From Xenorhabdus sp. BG5 (lineage in GTDB: Bacteria; Pseudomonadota; Gammaproteobacteria; Enterobacterales; Enterobacteriaceae): a DNA stretch of 43,668 nt. The position numbers were made by a program, and so were the translations under genes. Each line of letters begins with the position of its first letter. Within the stretch, counting starts at the first letter, position 1. Positions 36,680-43,668 of the stretch are shown here, in pieces. Under the pieces are notes generated by a model that saw only the letters and a list, made by a program, of their open reading frames with translations, was not told the DNA's origin and made no database searches. The stretch lies in NCBI RefSeq assembly GCF_015163665.1, contig NZ_JADEUG010000032.1:1-43668 (forward strand), given 5' to 3'.

Positions 36680-37345
36680 ATGATTCGCTTTGAACAGGTC
36701 AGTAAAGCCTATCTGGGAGGGCGGCAGGCGCTGCAAGGGGTGGATTTTCATCTACTTCCAGGAGAAATGGCATTTTTAACCGGTCACTCAGGGGCCGGTA
36801 AAAGTACACTTTTGAAACTTATCTGTGGTATTGAACGCCCTAGCGCAGGCCATATTTGGTTTTCTGGTCATGACATTAGCCGACTAAAATCCCGTGAGAT
36901 CCCTTTTCTGCGCCGTCAGATCGGCATGATTTTTCAGGATCATCACCTGCTTTTGGACCGTACCGTATACGAGAATGTCGCTATGCCGCTGATTATCTCA
37001 GGGGCAAGTGCTGAAGACATTCGTCGACGGGTATCTGCGGCGTTGGATAAGGTCGGCTTACTGGACAAAGCGAAAAATTCCCCCATTCAGCTTTCCGGTG
37101 GAGAACAACAGCGTGTTGGTATCGCCCGCGCGGTGGTGAATAAGCCAACCGTATTGCTGGCAGATGAACCGACGGGAAATTTGGATGGAGCATTATCAGA
37201 GGGGATCATGCGTCTGTTTGAAGAATTTAACCGGGTTGGCGTGACGGTTCTGATGGCTACCCATGATACTGCTCTAATTGAACGAAGAAAATATCGTATT
37301 TTGACCCTGAATCAGGGACGTATGCAAGGAGGACATCATGGCTAA
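36680..37345 (+). CDS. ftsE: Cell-division ATP-binding protein FtsE
   Basis: A 221-residue ABC ATPase that works with FtsX at the septum to activate peptidoglycan hydrolysis through periplasmic partners such as EnvC. Walker A is [15 protein letters not shown], the signature is [15 protein letters not shown], and Walker B is [12 protein letters not shown]; the switch His is in [11 protein letters not shown]. It begins six bases after the ftsY stop and overlaps ftsX by eight bases, so the three are one operon. Confidence 0.97.
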   Translation: MIRFEQVSKAYLGGRQALQGVDFHLLPGEMAFLTGHSGAGKSTLLKLICGIERPSAGHIWFSGHDISRLKSREIPFLRRQIGMIFQDHHLLLDRTVYENVAMPLIISGASAEDIRRRVSAALDKVGLLDKAKNSPIQLSGGEQQRVGIARAVVNKPTVLLADEPTGNLDGALSEGIMRLFEEFNRVGVTVLMATHDTALIERRKYRILTLNQGRMQGGHHG

Positions 37346-38312
37346 GTATGTCCGTCATTCAACGAAAAAAACACAGTCCCCAAAATCCAAATCACTAAAA
37401 GGGGGATGGCGTGTACAGTGGCGTTATGCGTGGAAAAGTACGCTGTCCGATATGTTCCGCCAACCGCTGGCAACGTTGCTGACTGTTATGGTGATAGCGA
37501 TTTCCCTGACCTTGCCAAGTGTGTTTTATATTGTTTGGAAAAACGTCAATCAAGCAGTGATGCAGTGGTATCCCATCCCACAACTCACGGTCTATTTGGA
37601 TAAGTCACTGAATGACAATAGTGTCAAGCAGGTGATTGATCAGTTGAAAGGCATGGATGGCGTGAAATCGGTCAATTACCTTTCCCGTGACGAAGCCGTA
37701 AACGAATTCCGTGCATGGTCAGGTTTTGCCAGCGCACTAGATTTGCTGGAAGAAAACCCTCTACCGGCAGTTGCCGTCGTCTCTCCTAAATTGAATTTCC
37801 AAGATTCTCAGGCGCTAACAACATTGCGTGATCAAGTTGCACAAATTAAAGGCATTGAAGAAGTCAGAATGGATGATAGCTGGTTTGCCCGCTTGACCGC
37901 GTTGGCTGACCTTGTTGGCAGAATTGCTGCCGTGATAGGTATCTTGATGGTGGTTGCGCTGCTCCTGGTCATTGGTAATAGTGTTCGGCTGAGTATCTTT
38001 AGCCGTCGTGAGACAATTAACGTCATGAAGCTGATTGGGGCAACGGATGGGTTTATTTTGCGTCCTTTCCTCAATGGTGGAGCCTTATTGGGGATTCTGG
38101 GGGCAATATTATCCTTGATCCTCTCCTCTCTGCTGGTGTGGAAACTTTCCAATGTGGTCACAGAAGTGGCGAGTGTTTTCGGTACCCGCTTTATACTGCA
38201 TGGTTTGGAGTGGGATGAAGCACTCTTATTAGTGCTTATTTCGGGTATGATTGGTTGGATAGCTGCATGGTTTGCGACAATTCAGCATTTACGTCGTTTT
38301 AGGCCAGAATAA
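37338..38312 (+). CDS. ftsX: Cell-division membrane protein FtsX
   Basis: 324 residues with four transmembrane segments (one near residue 50, three in the C-terminal third). A large periplasmic loop contains [21 protein letters not shown]. It is the membrane partner of FtsE. The cytoplasmic N-terminus is basic ([16 protein letters not shown]). It ends 208 bp before rpoH. Confidence 0.96.
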   Translation: MAKYVRHSTKKTQSPKSKSLKGGWRVQWRYAWKSTLSDMFRQPLATLLTVMVIAISLTLPSVFYIVWKNVNQAVMQWYPIPQLTVYLDKSLNDNSVKQVIDQLKGMDGVKSVNYLSRDEAVNEFRAWSGFASALDLLEENPLPAVAVVSPKLNFQDSQALTTLRDQVAQIKGIEEVRMDDSWFARLTALADLVGRIAAVIGILMVVALLLVIGNSVRLSIFSRRETINVMKLIGATDGFILRPFLNGGALLGILGAILSLILSSLLVWKLSNVVTEVASVFGTRFILHGLEWDEALLLVLISGMIGWIAAWFATIQHLRRFRPE

Positions 38313-38403
38313 AGGTGTAGCAGGGCTTGCTGAACTGTTGGGCTTAATTGTTGTCAAAGTCACAATTATGGTTTTGTATTGATATTCACACAACCGAGAC
38401 GAT

Positions 38404-38431
38404 TTGAATATGATCTTTACGGTGGTAAAAT
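38404..38431 (+). promoter_or_regulatory. Candidate sigma-70 promoter of rpoH
   Basis: TTGAAT, a 16-bp spacer, then TAAAAT, about 90 bp before the rpoH start. It is the best-scoring site by eye in the 208-bp ftsX-rpoH gap. E. coli rpoH has several promoters, so others may exist. Not experimentally supported here. Confidence 0.4.
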
Positions 38432-38520
38432 AGGCATATCTTTGGCTTGAATAAACCTTACTGGTGAACTCAGGCAAACTTGAAGGCCATCAATTTGGAT
38501 CTAATTTTGAGAGAATTTGA

Positions 38521-39378
38521 ATGACAAAAGAAATGCAAACTTTGGCGTTAGTTCCACAAGGTAGTTTGGAAGGGTACATCCGTGCCTCCAATGCTTATCC
38601 TATGCTTTCTGCCGAGGAAGAGAAGGAACTGGCAGAAAGGCTGCATTACCAGGGAGATCTGGATGCAGCGAAAAAGCTGATTCTTTCTCACCTGCGCTTC
38701 GTTGTTCATGTTGCCCGCAGTTATGCCGGTTATGGTCTGCCGCAAGCGGATTTAATTCAGGAAGGTAATATTGGCCTGATGAAAGCGGTTCGTCGCTTTA
38801 ATCCAGAAGTGGGCGTACGTCTGGTTTCTTTTGCTGTTCACTGGATTAAGGCAGAAATCCATGAATATGTATTGCGTAATTGGCGTATTGTGAAGGTCGC
38901 AACAACAAAAGCTCAGCGTAAGCTGTTCTTTAATTTGCGCAAGGCTAAACAACGTCTGGGGTGGTTCAATCAGGATGAAATTGAACTGGTTGCCAAAGAA
39001 TTGGGCGTGACCAGCAAAGATGTCCGAGAGATGGAATCCCGTATGTCAGCGCAGGATATGGCATTTGATATGTCCTCTGATGATGACAGTCATGATAGCC
39101 ATCCAGTGGCTCCGGTGCTGTATTTGCAAGATAAGGCTTCTGACTTTGCCGATGGCATTGAAGAAGATAACTGGGAAACTCACGCTGCGGATAAACTTTC
39201 TGTGGCGATGGAAGGGCTGGACGAACGTAGCCAGGACATCATTCGTTCTCGTTGGTTGGACGATGACAATAAAACCACCTTGCAAGAATTGGCCGATAAA
39301 TATGGCGTATCTGCTGAACGTGTTCGGCAGCTAGAAAAAAATGCCATGAAGAAATTGCGACTGGCTATTGAAGCGTAA
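38521..39378 (+). CDS. rpoH: RNA polymerase heat-shock sigma factor RpoH (sigma-32)
   Basis: 285 residues, the same family length as E. coli sigma-32. Region 2 contains [19 protein letters not shown] and [19 protein letters not shown]. The sigma-32-specific RpoH box is [15 protein letters not shown]. Region 4 ends with the helix-turn-helix [21 protein letters not shown]. Downstream of ftsYEX as in E. coli, with a terminator right after the stop. Translation of its mRNA is temperature-controlled in E. coli; I did not fold this 5' end. Confidence 0.98.
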   Translation: MTKEMQTLALVPQGSLEGYIRASNAYPMLSAEEEKELAERLHYQGDLDAAKKLILSHLRFVVHVARSYAGYGLPQADLIQEGNIGLMKAVRRFNPEVGVRLVSFAVHWIKAEIHEYVLRNWRIVKVATTKAQRKLFFNLRKAKQRLGWFNQDEIELVAKELGVTSKDVREMESRMSAQDMAFDMSSDDDSHDSHPVAPVLYLQDKASDFADGIEEDNWETHAADKLSVAMEGLDERSQDIIRSRWLDDDNKTTLQELADKYGVSAERVRQLEKNAMKKLRLAIEA

Positions 39379-39406
39379 TCTCTTAACTGCGAAAACTTGC
39401 TGGATT

Positions 39407-39437
39407 AAAAAGCGATAATTTGTTTATCGCTTTTTTT
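39407..39437 (+). terminator. Rho-independent terminator of rpoH
   Basis: Stem AAAAAGCGATAA / TTATCGCTTTTT around TTTGT, ending in a run of seven T, 29 bp after the rpoH stop. Confidence 0.93.
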
Positions 39438-39504
39438 ATGTGTGCAAGATAATCAGCAGTGAACAGCAAAATAACAATCAGTGTCAGAAAGCCGAGGAAA
39501 TTCC

Positions 39505-40647
39505 ATGATGAAAATTGTGATTGCTCCAGATTCATTTAAGGAAAGTTTGAGTGCCTTGCAGGTGGCGCAGGCAATAGAGCGGGGATTTAAAGAGATTTAT
39601 CCACAAGCAGACTATATCAAGCTACCTATGGCGGATGGCGGCGAAGGGACCGTCGAATCACTGGTGGCTGCAACCGGAGGAAAACGTATCGTGTGTACTG
39701 TTACTGATCCTTTGGGACAACCTGTTGAGACATTCTTTGGTTTGCTTGGCGATGGAAAAACCGCAGTGATTGAAATGGCTGCCGCTTCTGGTTTGCACTT
39801 GGTGCCGATGAAACAGCGTAACCCACTGATAACGACGAGTTATGGAACAGGAGAATTGATTCTGGCTGCATTGGAACAGGGAATACACAAACTGATTTTA
39901 GGCATTGGCGGCAGTGCAACCAACGATGGTGGTGCAGGTATGATGCAGGCACTTGGTGCAAATTTATTGGATGGTGACAGTCGTATTCTGCCATTCGGTG
40001 GCGCGGCATTAACCCGGCTGGAAAGTATTGACTTAACAAACCTTGATCCACGTCTCAAGCAAATTGAATTTACTGTAGCTTGTGATGTGAATAACCCATT
40101 ATGTGGTGAACAGGGAGCGTCAGCGGTATTTGGTCCACAAAAAGGCGCGACACCGGAGATGGTGAAATCATTAGATTCTGCATTGCGTCATTATGGCATG
40201 AAAATAGAATCCCTAATGGGAAAAAGCGTGATTGATACTGCTGGTGCTGGTGCTGGTGCGGCTGGAGGGATGGGCGCATCCTTATTGGGGTGTTTGGGAG
40301 CAAGATTACAGCCAGGTATTGAGATTGTTATCGAAACCCTGCAACTGGAAGAAGCGATTCAGGGTGCAGATCTGGTCATTACGGGAGAAGGTCGTCTGGA
40401 TAGCCAGACCATATACGGTAAAACGCCCATTGGTGTTGCCCGTGTTGCGAAAAAGTTTGGTATTCCCACCATTGCGTTAGTTGGGGGAATGAGCCGAGAC
40501 TACCATGTTGTGCATCAGCATGGACTGAATGCGGTCTTTTCCATCATACCGGAGGTTTGTTCCCTTGCTGATGCCCTTGCCAATGGTGCCGATAATTTGC
40601 GGATAACGGCACGGAATATTGCAGCGATTTGGGCTATTTCCCATTAA
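39505..40647 (+). CDS. Glycerate kinase (GarK/GlxK family)
   Basis: A 380-residue type II glycerate kinase, phosphorylating D-glycerate to a phosphoglycerate that enters glycolysis. Seen: KIVIAPDSFKESLSALQVA, KLPMADGGEGTVESLVAAT, IEMAAASGLHLV, GIGGSATNDGGAGMMQALGA and VITGEGRLDSQT, all typical. The start is ATG at 39505, with GAGG seven bases upstream; ATG at 39508 is the alternative. No glucarate or glyoxylate genes are alongside, so it could be either GarK-like or GlxK-like. It is convergent with the MFS gene, 17 bp apart. Confidence 0.94.
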   Translation: MMKIVIAPDSFKESLSALQVAQAIERGFKEIYPQADYIKLPMADGGEGTVESLVAATGGKRIVCTVTDPLGQPVETFFGLLGDGKTAVIEMAAASGLHLVPMKQRNPLITTSYGTGELILAALEQGIHKLILGIGGSATNDGGAGMMQALGANLLDGDSRILPFGGAALTRLESIDLTNLDPRLKQIEFTVACDVNNPLCGEQGASAVFGPQKGATPEMVKSLDSALRHYGMKIESLMGKSVIDTAGAGAGAAGGMGASLLGCLGARLQPGIEIVIETLQLEEAIQGADLVITGEGRLDSQTIYGKTPIGVARVAKKFGIPTIALVGGMSRDYHVVHQHGLNAVFSIIPEVCSLADALANGADNLRITARNIAAIWAISH

Positions 40648-40664
40648 ATGCTACTCGATGAGCA

Positions 40665-41879
40665 CTATCGCCGTTTACTGTGCCGTTGAGTCATAATGGC
40701 AGTGAAACCGATAGATACAGCAAATAACAACGCTCCCATTAAAAATACCCATTCATAGTGGTTATTGAATAACAAGAAACTGCCAACCATTGGGCCAACA
40801 GCCATTCCCATATATCGAATAAAATTATAAAGCCCAATCACAGTTGCCCGTTCTTCCACAAATGTTGTTAACAGTAAAGCGGCGTGTGTAGGTGTCGATA
40901 TCCCCAGAGTGAAACCGTATAAAGCGGTGACAATGATTAACGAGGGAATACCAAATCGATATGTGATGGAAAACAACAGGATTAAAGCCAGATTTAGCAA
41001 GCTGCTGACAATCAGGCCATTTATCTTAGATAACCGATGATGGAGTAAACGATAGCTATAGCTGCCAACAATCATTGCCAGTGATATGGGAATGTACATC
41101 CAACCGATATCGGCAGGGCTGAAATTATATTCATGGTCTAAGATGATGGGTAAAAAAGTCAAAAAACAGAAATAACAATAGAACAGCATAAAGCCAATAC
41201 AGAAAACGGATTGCGCGATGCGATCTGACAAAATCTGGCCGAACTGCCAAAACACGCTTTTGGCACTTGCTGACTGTTTTGGCTTATTTTCTGGTCTGGT
41301 TTCGGGTTTCGTTTCTGGTAACCAAAGCAAGTTACTGATAAGTATTAGCCCACCGATAACAGCAATAAATTGGAAAATCGCAACATATCCGTTTAATTCG
41401 GCTAAATAGCCGCCGAGCAACGGTCCCAAAGCAGGAGTCAGCGTTAACAACATCTGATAAGTGCTGATGGCTTTGGCACGATGTTGTTCTTCGTACAGAT
41501 CACCAATAATTGTGGCTGCAATAACAGGAATAGATGCAATCCCAATAGCTTGAACTATTCGAAAGGCAATCAGCCAATAAATATCGGAAGCCATTGCACA
41601 GCCAACAGATCCAATGACGGAAATAGTCAGAGCAGGAAGTAAAACGGCTTTACGGCCTTTACTGTCCGCTAATGGCCCATATACGATTTGCATAATAGCT
41701 AAAACAAATGTGAATGCTGATACAGTCAGGTTTACTAAAGGTAGTGGCGCATTGAATAGCGCCTGTATGACAGGAATAACGGGAACATAGATATTTTGTG
41801 CAAGAGATCCTAATAGGGCGCTGAAGCATACCAGGTAGAAAATCACGTTTACATTACGAATTGAGTTACATTTATTCAT
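40665..41879 (-). CDS. MFS multidrug exporter, Bcr/CflA type
   Basis: 404 residues with twelve hydrophobic segments, a drug:H+ antiporter of the Bcr/CflA subfamily. Seen: VYGPLADSKGRKAVLLPAL (loop 2-3 signature), RIVQAIGIASIPVIAATIIG (motif C-like region), and LLTLTPALGPLLGGYLAELN. It is divergent from a MarR regulator across 137 bp holding two palindromes, a classic inducible efflux arrangement. The natural substrate is unknown. Confidence 0.9.
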   Translation of the reverse strand: MNKCNSIRNVNVIFYLVCFSALLGSLAQNIYVPVIPVIQALFNAPLPLVNLTVSAFTFVLAIMQIVYGPLADSKGRKAVLLPALTISVIGSVGCAMASDIYWLIAFRIVQAIGIASIPVIAATIIGDLYEEQHRAKAISTYQMLLTLTPALGPLLGGYLAELNGYVAIFQFIAVIGGLILISNLLWLPETKPETRPENKPKQSASAKSVFWQFGQILSDRIAQSVFCIGFMLFYCYFCFLTFLPIILDHEYNFSPADIGWMYIPISLAMIVGSYSYRLLHHRLSKINGLIVSSLLNLALILLFSITYRFGIPSLIIVTALYGFTLGISTPTHAALLLTTFVEERATVIGLYNFIRYMGMAVGPMVGSFLLFNNHYEWVFLMGALLFAVSIGFTAIMTQRHSKRR

Positions 41880-41892
41880 TTTTTTCTCCGTT

Positions 41893-41910
41893 TTGTTTCC
41901 ATGGAAACAA
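41893..41910. promoter_or_regulatory. Operator palindrome 1 between the MFS and marR-type genes
   Basis: TTGTTTCCATGGAAACAA, a perfect 18-bp palindrome just before the MFS start. It shares the TTTCC-N2-GGAAA core with the second palindrome, so a common repressor is likely. Confidence 0.65.
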
Positions 41911-41977
41911 TATGAAGGTTAATAAATGGGGAGATTTTGTAAAGATCTTTTTTTGCTTTTTTTGTTATGATGCAAAT

Positions 41978-41998
41978 AATATTTCCAAGGAAAATATT
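41978..41998. promoter_or_regulatory. Operator palindrome 2 before the marR-type gene
   Basis: AATATTTCCAAGGAAAATAT carries TTTCC-AA-GGAAA flanked by AATA/TATT, about 20 bp before the regulator start. Same core as palindrome 1. Confidence 0.6.
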
Positions 41999-42016
41999 AT
42001 TTTGGAAAAGTCGTAA

Positions 42017-42487
42017 ATGAGTAACAGTATAGTTTACCAACGTGAGATCCTTGCCGCAGTTAATCACTTGATACATCTAAGAGACGGTATTAAGAGAGGG
42101 CATAATGAAGAGACACTCCGCGAATATGGACTCAGTGGCTATTCATTGTCTGAATTACATGTGATCCAGTGTATAGGAGAATCGGTATTATTAAATATCA
42201 CAAGTATCAGCCAGACGCTGGGGATGACCAAGGGTGCTATCTCAAAGATCTGTGCAAAACTTCTTCAGCGCGCTATCGTTGAAAAACTGAAAATGGTAGA
42301 TAACCAGAAAGAGATCTATTTCAGCCTCACTGACGAAGGAAAGCAGATATTTTCTGCGCATGAAAAACTGCATCGGCAAATAGAAGCCAGATGGTTGCAA
42401 ATATTGGAAAACTATTCGCCGGAAGAATTGATGATCATTAGGCGATTTATTGCCGATATATCGGATATAGTGGGCCACTCTCGATAA
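42017..42487 (+). CDS. MarR-family transcriptional regulator
   Basis: 156 residues with a MarR winged helix: helix-turn-helix LNITSISQTLGMTKGAISKICAKL and a wing containing KEIYFSLTDEGKQIF. MarR proteins are usually dimeric repressors relieved by small aromatic ligands. Divergent from the MFS exporter with two matching palindromes between them, it most likely represses both. ATG follows GGAAAAG by six bases. Confidence 0.9.
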   Translation: MSNSIVYQREILAAVNHLIHLRDGIKRGHNEETLREYGLSGYSLSELHVIQCIGESVLLNITSISQTLGMTKGAISKICAKLLQRAIVEKLKMVDNQKEIYFSLTDEGKQIFSAHEKLHRQIEARWLQILENYSPEELMIIRRFIADISDIVGHSR

Positions 42488-42521
42488 TGAAATGCCGCAA
42501 TGTACCGTGGTATGACAAGAA

Positions 42522-42570
42522 TCAGAAGCCTGAATGGGATAATTTAAATCAGTAAATAACAGGCTTCTGA
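42522..42570. terminator. Possible long hairpin between the MarR and XRE genes
   Basis: TCAGAAGCCTG and CAGGCTTCTGA are perfect 11-bp arms, but the loop is 27 bases and there is no T-run. It lies between two convergent genes, so a terminator is possible. Confidence 0.35.
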
Positions 42571-42589
42571 CGAAGTTATCTTGCCTCGT

Positions 42590-42892
42590 TCAACAACCAT
42601 TCTTGCCTATAATTGTCTCGGCAATGGGGATATATTGATCTGTAATTTTATTAACAGTATTGTTCTCTTTCTTGACTGGTTTGCAATCTTCGAAAAACCA
42701 TTGAATTGGTGTATTAAATATACCGGCAATAACAACGAGATGGGAGAGGTTGATCCGATTCACTCCCGTTTCGTAACGTGAAAGTTGCTGTTGACTGAGG
42801 CCAAGTTTATTTGCTAATGCTGTAGCAGTGATACCCAGCTCTTTCCTTTTGGTCTGAATACGTTTTCCGACTAATAGGTTTGCATCTTCCAT
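42590..42892 (-). CDS. XRE-family helix-turn-helix regulator (MrpJ-like)
   Basis: A 100-residue protein with one Cro/C1-type HTH at residues ~12-68 (KRKELGITATALANKLGL, then SQQQLSRYETGVNRINLSHL). The short form and the SQQQ-SRYE-G-NRI pattern resemble MrpJ, the fimbria-linked regulator of Proteus that switches between adherence and motility. That fits the invertible element 460 bp to the right. A plain phage- or plasmid-type XRE repressor is the alternative. No ligand or protease domain is attached. Confidence 0.82.
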   Translation of the reverse strand: MEDANLLVGKRIQTKRKELGITATALANKLGLSQQQLSRYETGVNRINLSHLVVIAGIFNTPIQWFFEDCKPVKKENNTVNKITDQYIPIAETIIGKNGC

Positions 42893-43351
42893 ATCTCATC
42901 CTTTTTTCATTAGTAAGTTATGGCGTCATCAAGGAGAATTGCCGAAGCTTAAAATGAGTTCGATTTTTGCCCCGCTGGTTGCTCGTAAAATAGAGCCTGC
43001 CTTGACGGATTATCGTTCACGGTATGCCTATTGTTACCACCTGATTCGCCGTTTTTGTTTTCTAACATGCGTTTTGTTTTTGTAGTCCTTGTCTTATGGC
43101 TACCTCTGTATATTTTTCGGTTAAGTTACCGATGCGGCTTAAACAGAGGTCCTATTCTCCTTGCATGAAAGATAACCAATATGTTCCTGATTTTTATTTT
43201 ATGGGATTTTGTATATTTAAATAAATTTATTTTGTTGATTTTTAATGATTTTTAGTTAACTGATTAAGGTAAACATGCAAAAAACAGTAAATTTTTGTCT
43301 AACCTCATGTTTGTTGATATGTATCATTCTTGTTGATGATTTCCTTGAGGT
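42893..43351. other. Intergenic region between the XRE regulator and the invertible element
   Basis: About 460 bp, AT-rich to the right, with no credible gene. It must contain the promoter of the XRE gene. Nothing else recognised. Confidence 0.45.
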
Positions 43352-43380
43352 TATAAACTGGACAAAATATACCAAACTGT
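43352..43380 (+). repeat. Left inverted repeat of an invertible element
   Basis: 29 bases beginning TATAAACTGGACAAAATATA and ending CCAAACTGT. The exact reverse complement is at 43640-43668. Confidence 0.93.
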
Positions 43381-43639
43381 AAACATAATCCTACATAATT
43401 TAACCTAAGTCAAATTTCATTACATACTACAAATCATTCCATTTAAGCAATTATAATATATGAATTTTTTTTGTTATTCACATATTTTGTTGCATCATCA
43501 TAATATTGTTGGTGAAAAAATATTACTTGATGCCAGTCAAGTATTGCCAGATCATCCAGAATTAATGTTTTAAAAGCATTACATATCCAAAATTTAATTC
43601 TATTTATCGATAATCAGACGGATTATAAATCTAAACTAG
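43381..43639. promoter_or_regulatory. 259-bp invertible segment, probable fimbrial phase switch
   Basis: An AT-rich 259-bp spacer between perfect 29-bp inverted repeats. No ORF. It has a TATAAT at 43452-43457 that could be a -10 box (no clear -35), and a dyad TACTTGA-N6-TCAAGTA at 43524-43543. Size and layout match phase-variable fimbrial promoters (E. coli fimS, Proteus mrp), which are flipped by a tyrosine recombinase. No recombinase lies in the window. Confidence 0.7.
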
Positions 43640-43668
43640 ACAGTTTGGTATATTTTGTCCAGTTTATA
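43640..43668 (-). repeat. Right inverted repeat of an invertible element
   Basis: Perfect reverse complement of 43352-43380, ending on the last base of the window, so the true repeat could extend further. Confidence 0.93.

Noticed and set aside
1-43668. tRNA genes, CRISPR arrays, prophage or replication origin
   Set aside because: Looked for cloverleaf-type ends, spaced repeats, phage structural genes and DnaA-box clusters by eye. None was convincing.

Overview
The window looks like a stretch of an insect- or nematode-associated enterobacterium of the Morganellaceae, most likely Xenorhabdus (Photorhabdus is the main alternative). Core genes are close to their E. coli counterparts in sequence and mostly in order (frdABCD/epmA, glpT, glpQ, zntA-tusA-yhhQ, rsmD/ftsYEX-rpoH). 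Intergenic DNA is AT-rich, carries palindromic MITE-like repeats, and holds accessory loci for secondary metabolism and phase variation. It starts inside a 5S rRNA gene and ends on the last base of a perfect inverted repeat. This suggests it is one complete draft contig broken at repeats.

Layout: 1-108 is the 3' part of a 5S rRNA. 164-5457 is a pyroglutamate (5-oxoproline) locus: a GntR/FCD regulator divergent from pxpA, a pxpB-pxpC fusion and a biotin carboxylase-BCCP fusion. 5552-7642 is a TonB-dependent receptor. 7733-11036 is the fumarate reductase operon, divergent from epmA. 12890-15997 holds glpQ and glpT, normally adjacent but here split by about 680 bp. 16915-17450 encodes an orphan MbtH-like protein behind a small ORF that resembles a reductase-domain stump. 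17636-18730 is a self-inhibited Fic protein with a winged-helix C-terminus and its own palindromic operators. 18801-25124 runs gldA, yhhQ, tusA, zntA, yhhN, yhhL.

25148-34392 is the most interesting part. It is a 9.2-kb island inserted exactly between rsmD and yhhL, which are neighbours in E. coli. It is bounded by two inverted remnants of the same IS5-type insertion sequence. Inside is a one-strand antibiotic operon whose gene content and order match the dapdiamide cluster ddaA-ddaI of Pantoea: an SbnA-like PLP synthase, NRPS A-PCP, thioesterase, ATP-grasp ligase, acyl-AMP ligase, asparagine-synthetase-like amidotransferase and exporter. An internal deletion at about 32,790 joins the 3' end of ddaA to the middle of the ddaD adenylation domain. 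It appears to have removed ddaB, ddaC and the start of ddaD: the diaminopropionate dehydrogenase step and the epoxidation branch.

34413-39378 is the core block rsmD, ftsY (with a 17-residue tandem repeat in its acidic domain), ftsE, ftsX, rpoH. It is followed by glycerate kinase, a Bcr/CflA-type MFS exporter divergent from a MarR regulator with palindromes between them, and an XRE regulator resembling the fimbrial regulator MrpJ. The last 317 bases (43352-43668) are a 259-bp segment between perfect 29-bp inverted repeats, the form of an invertible fimbrial promoter switch.
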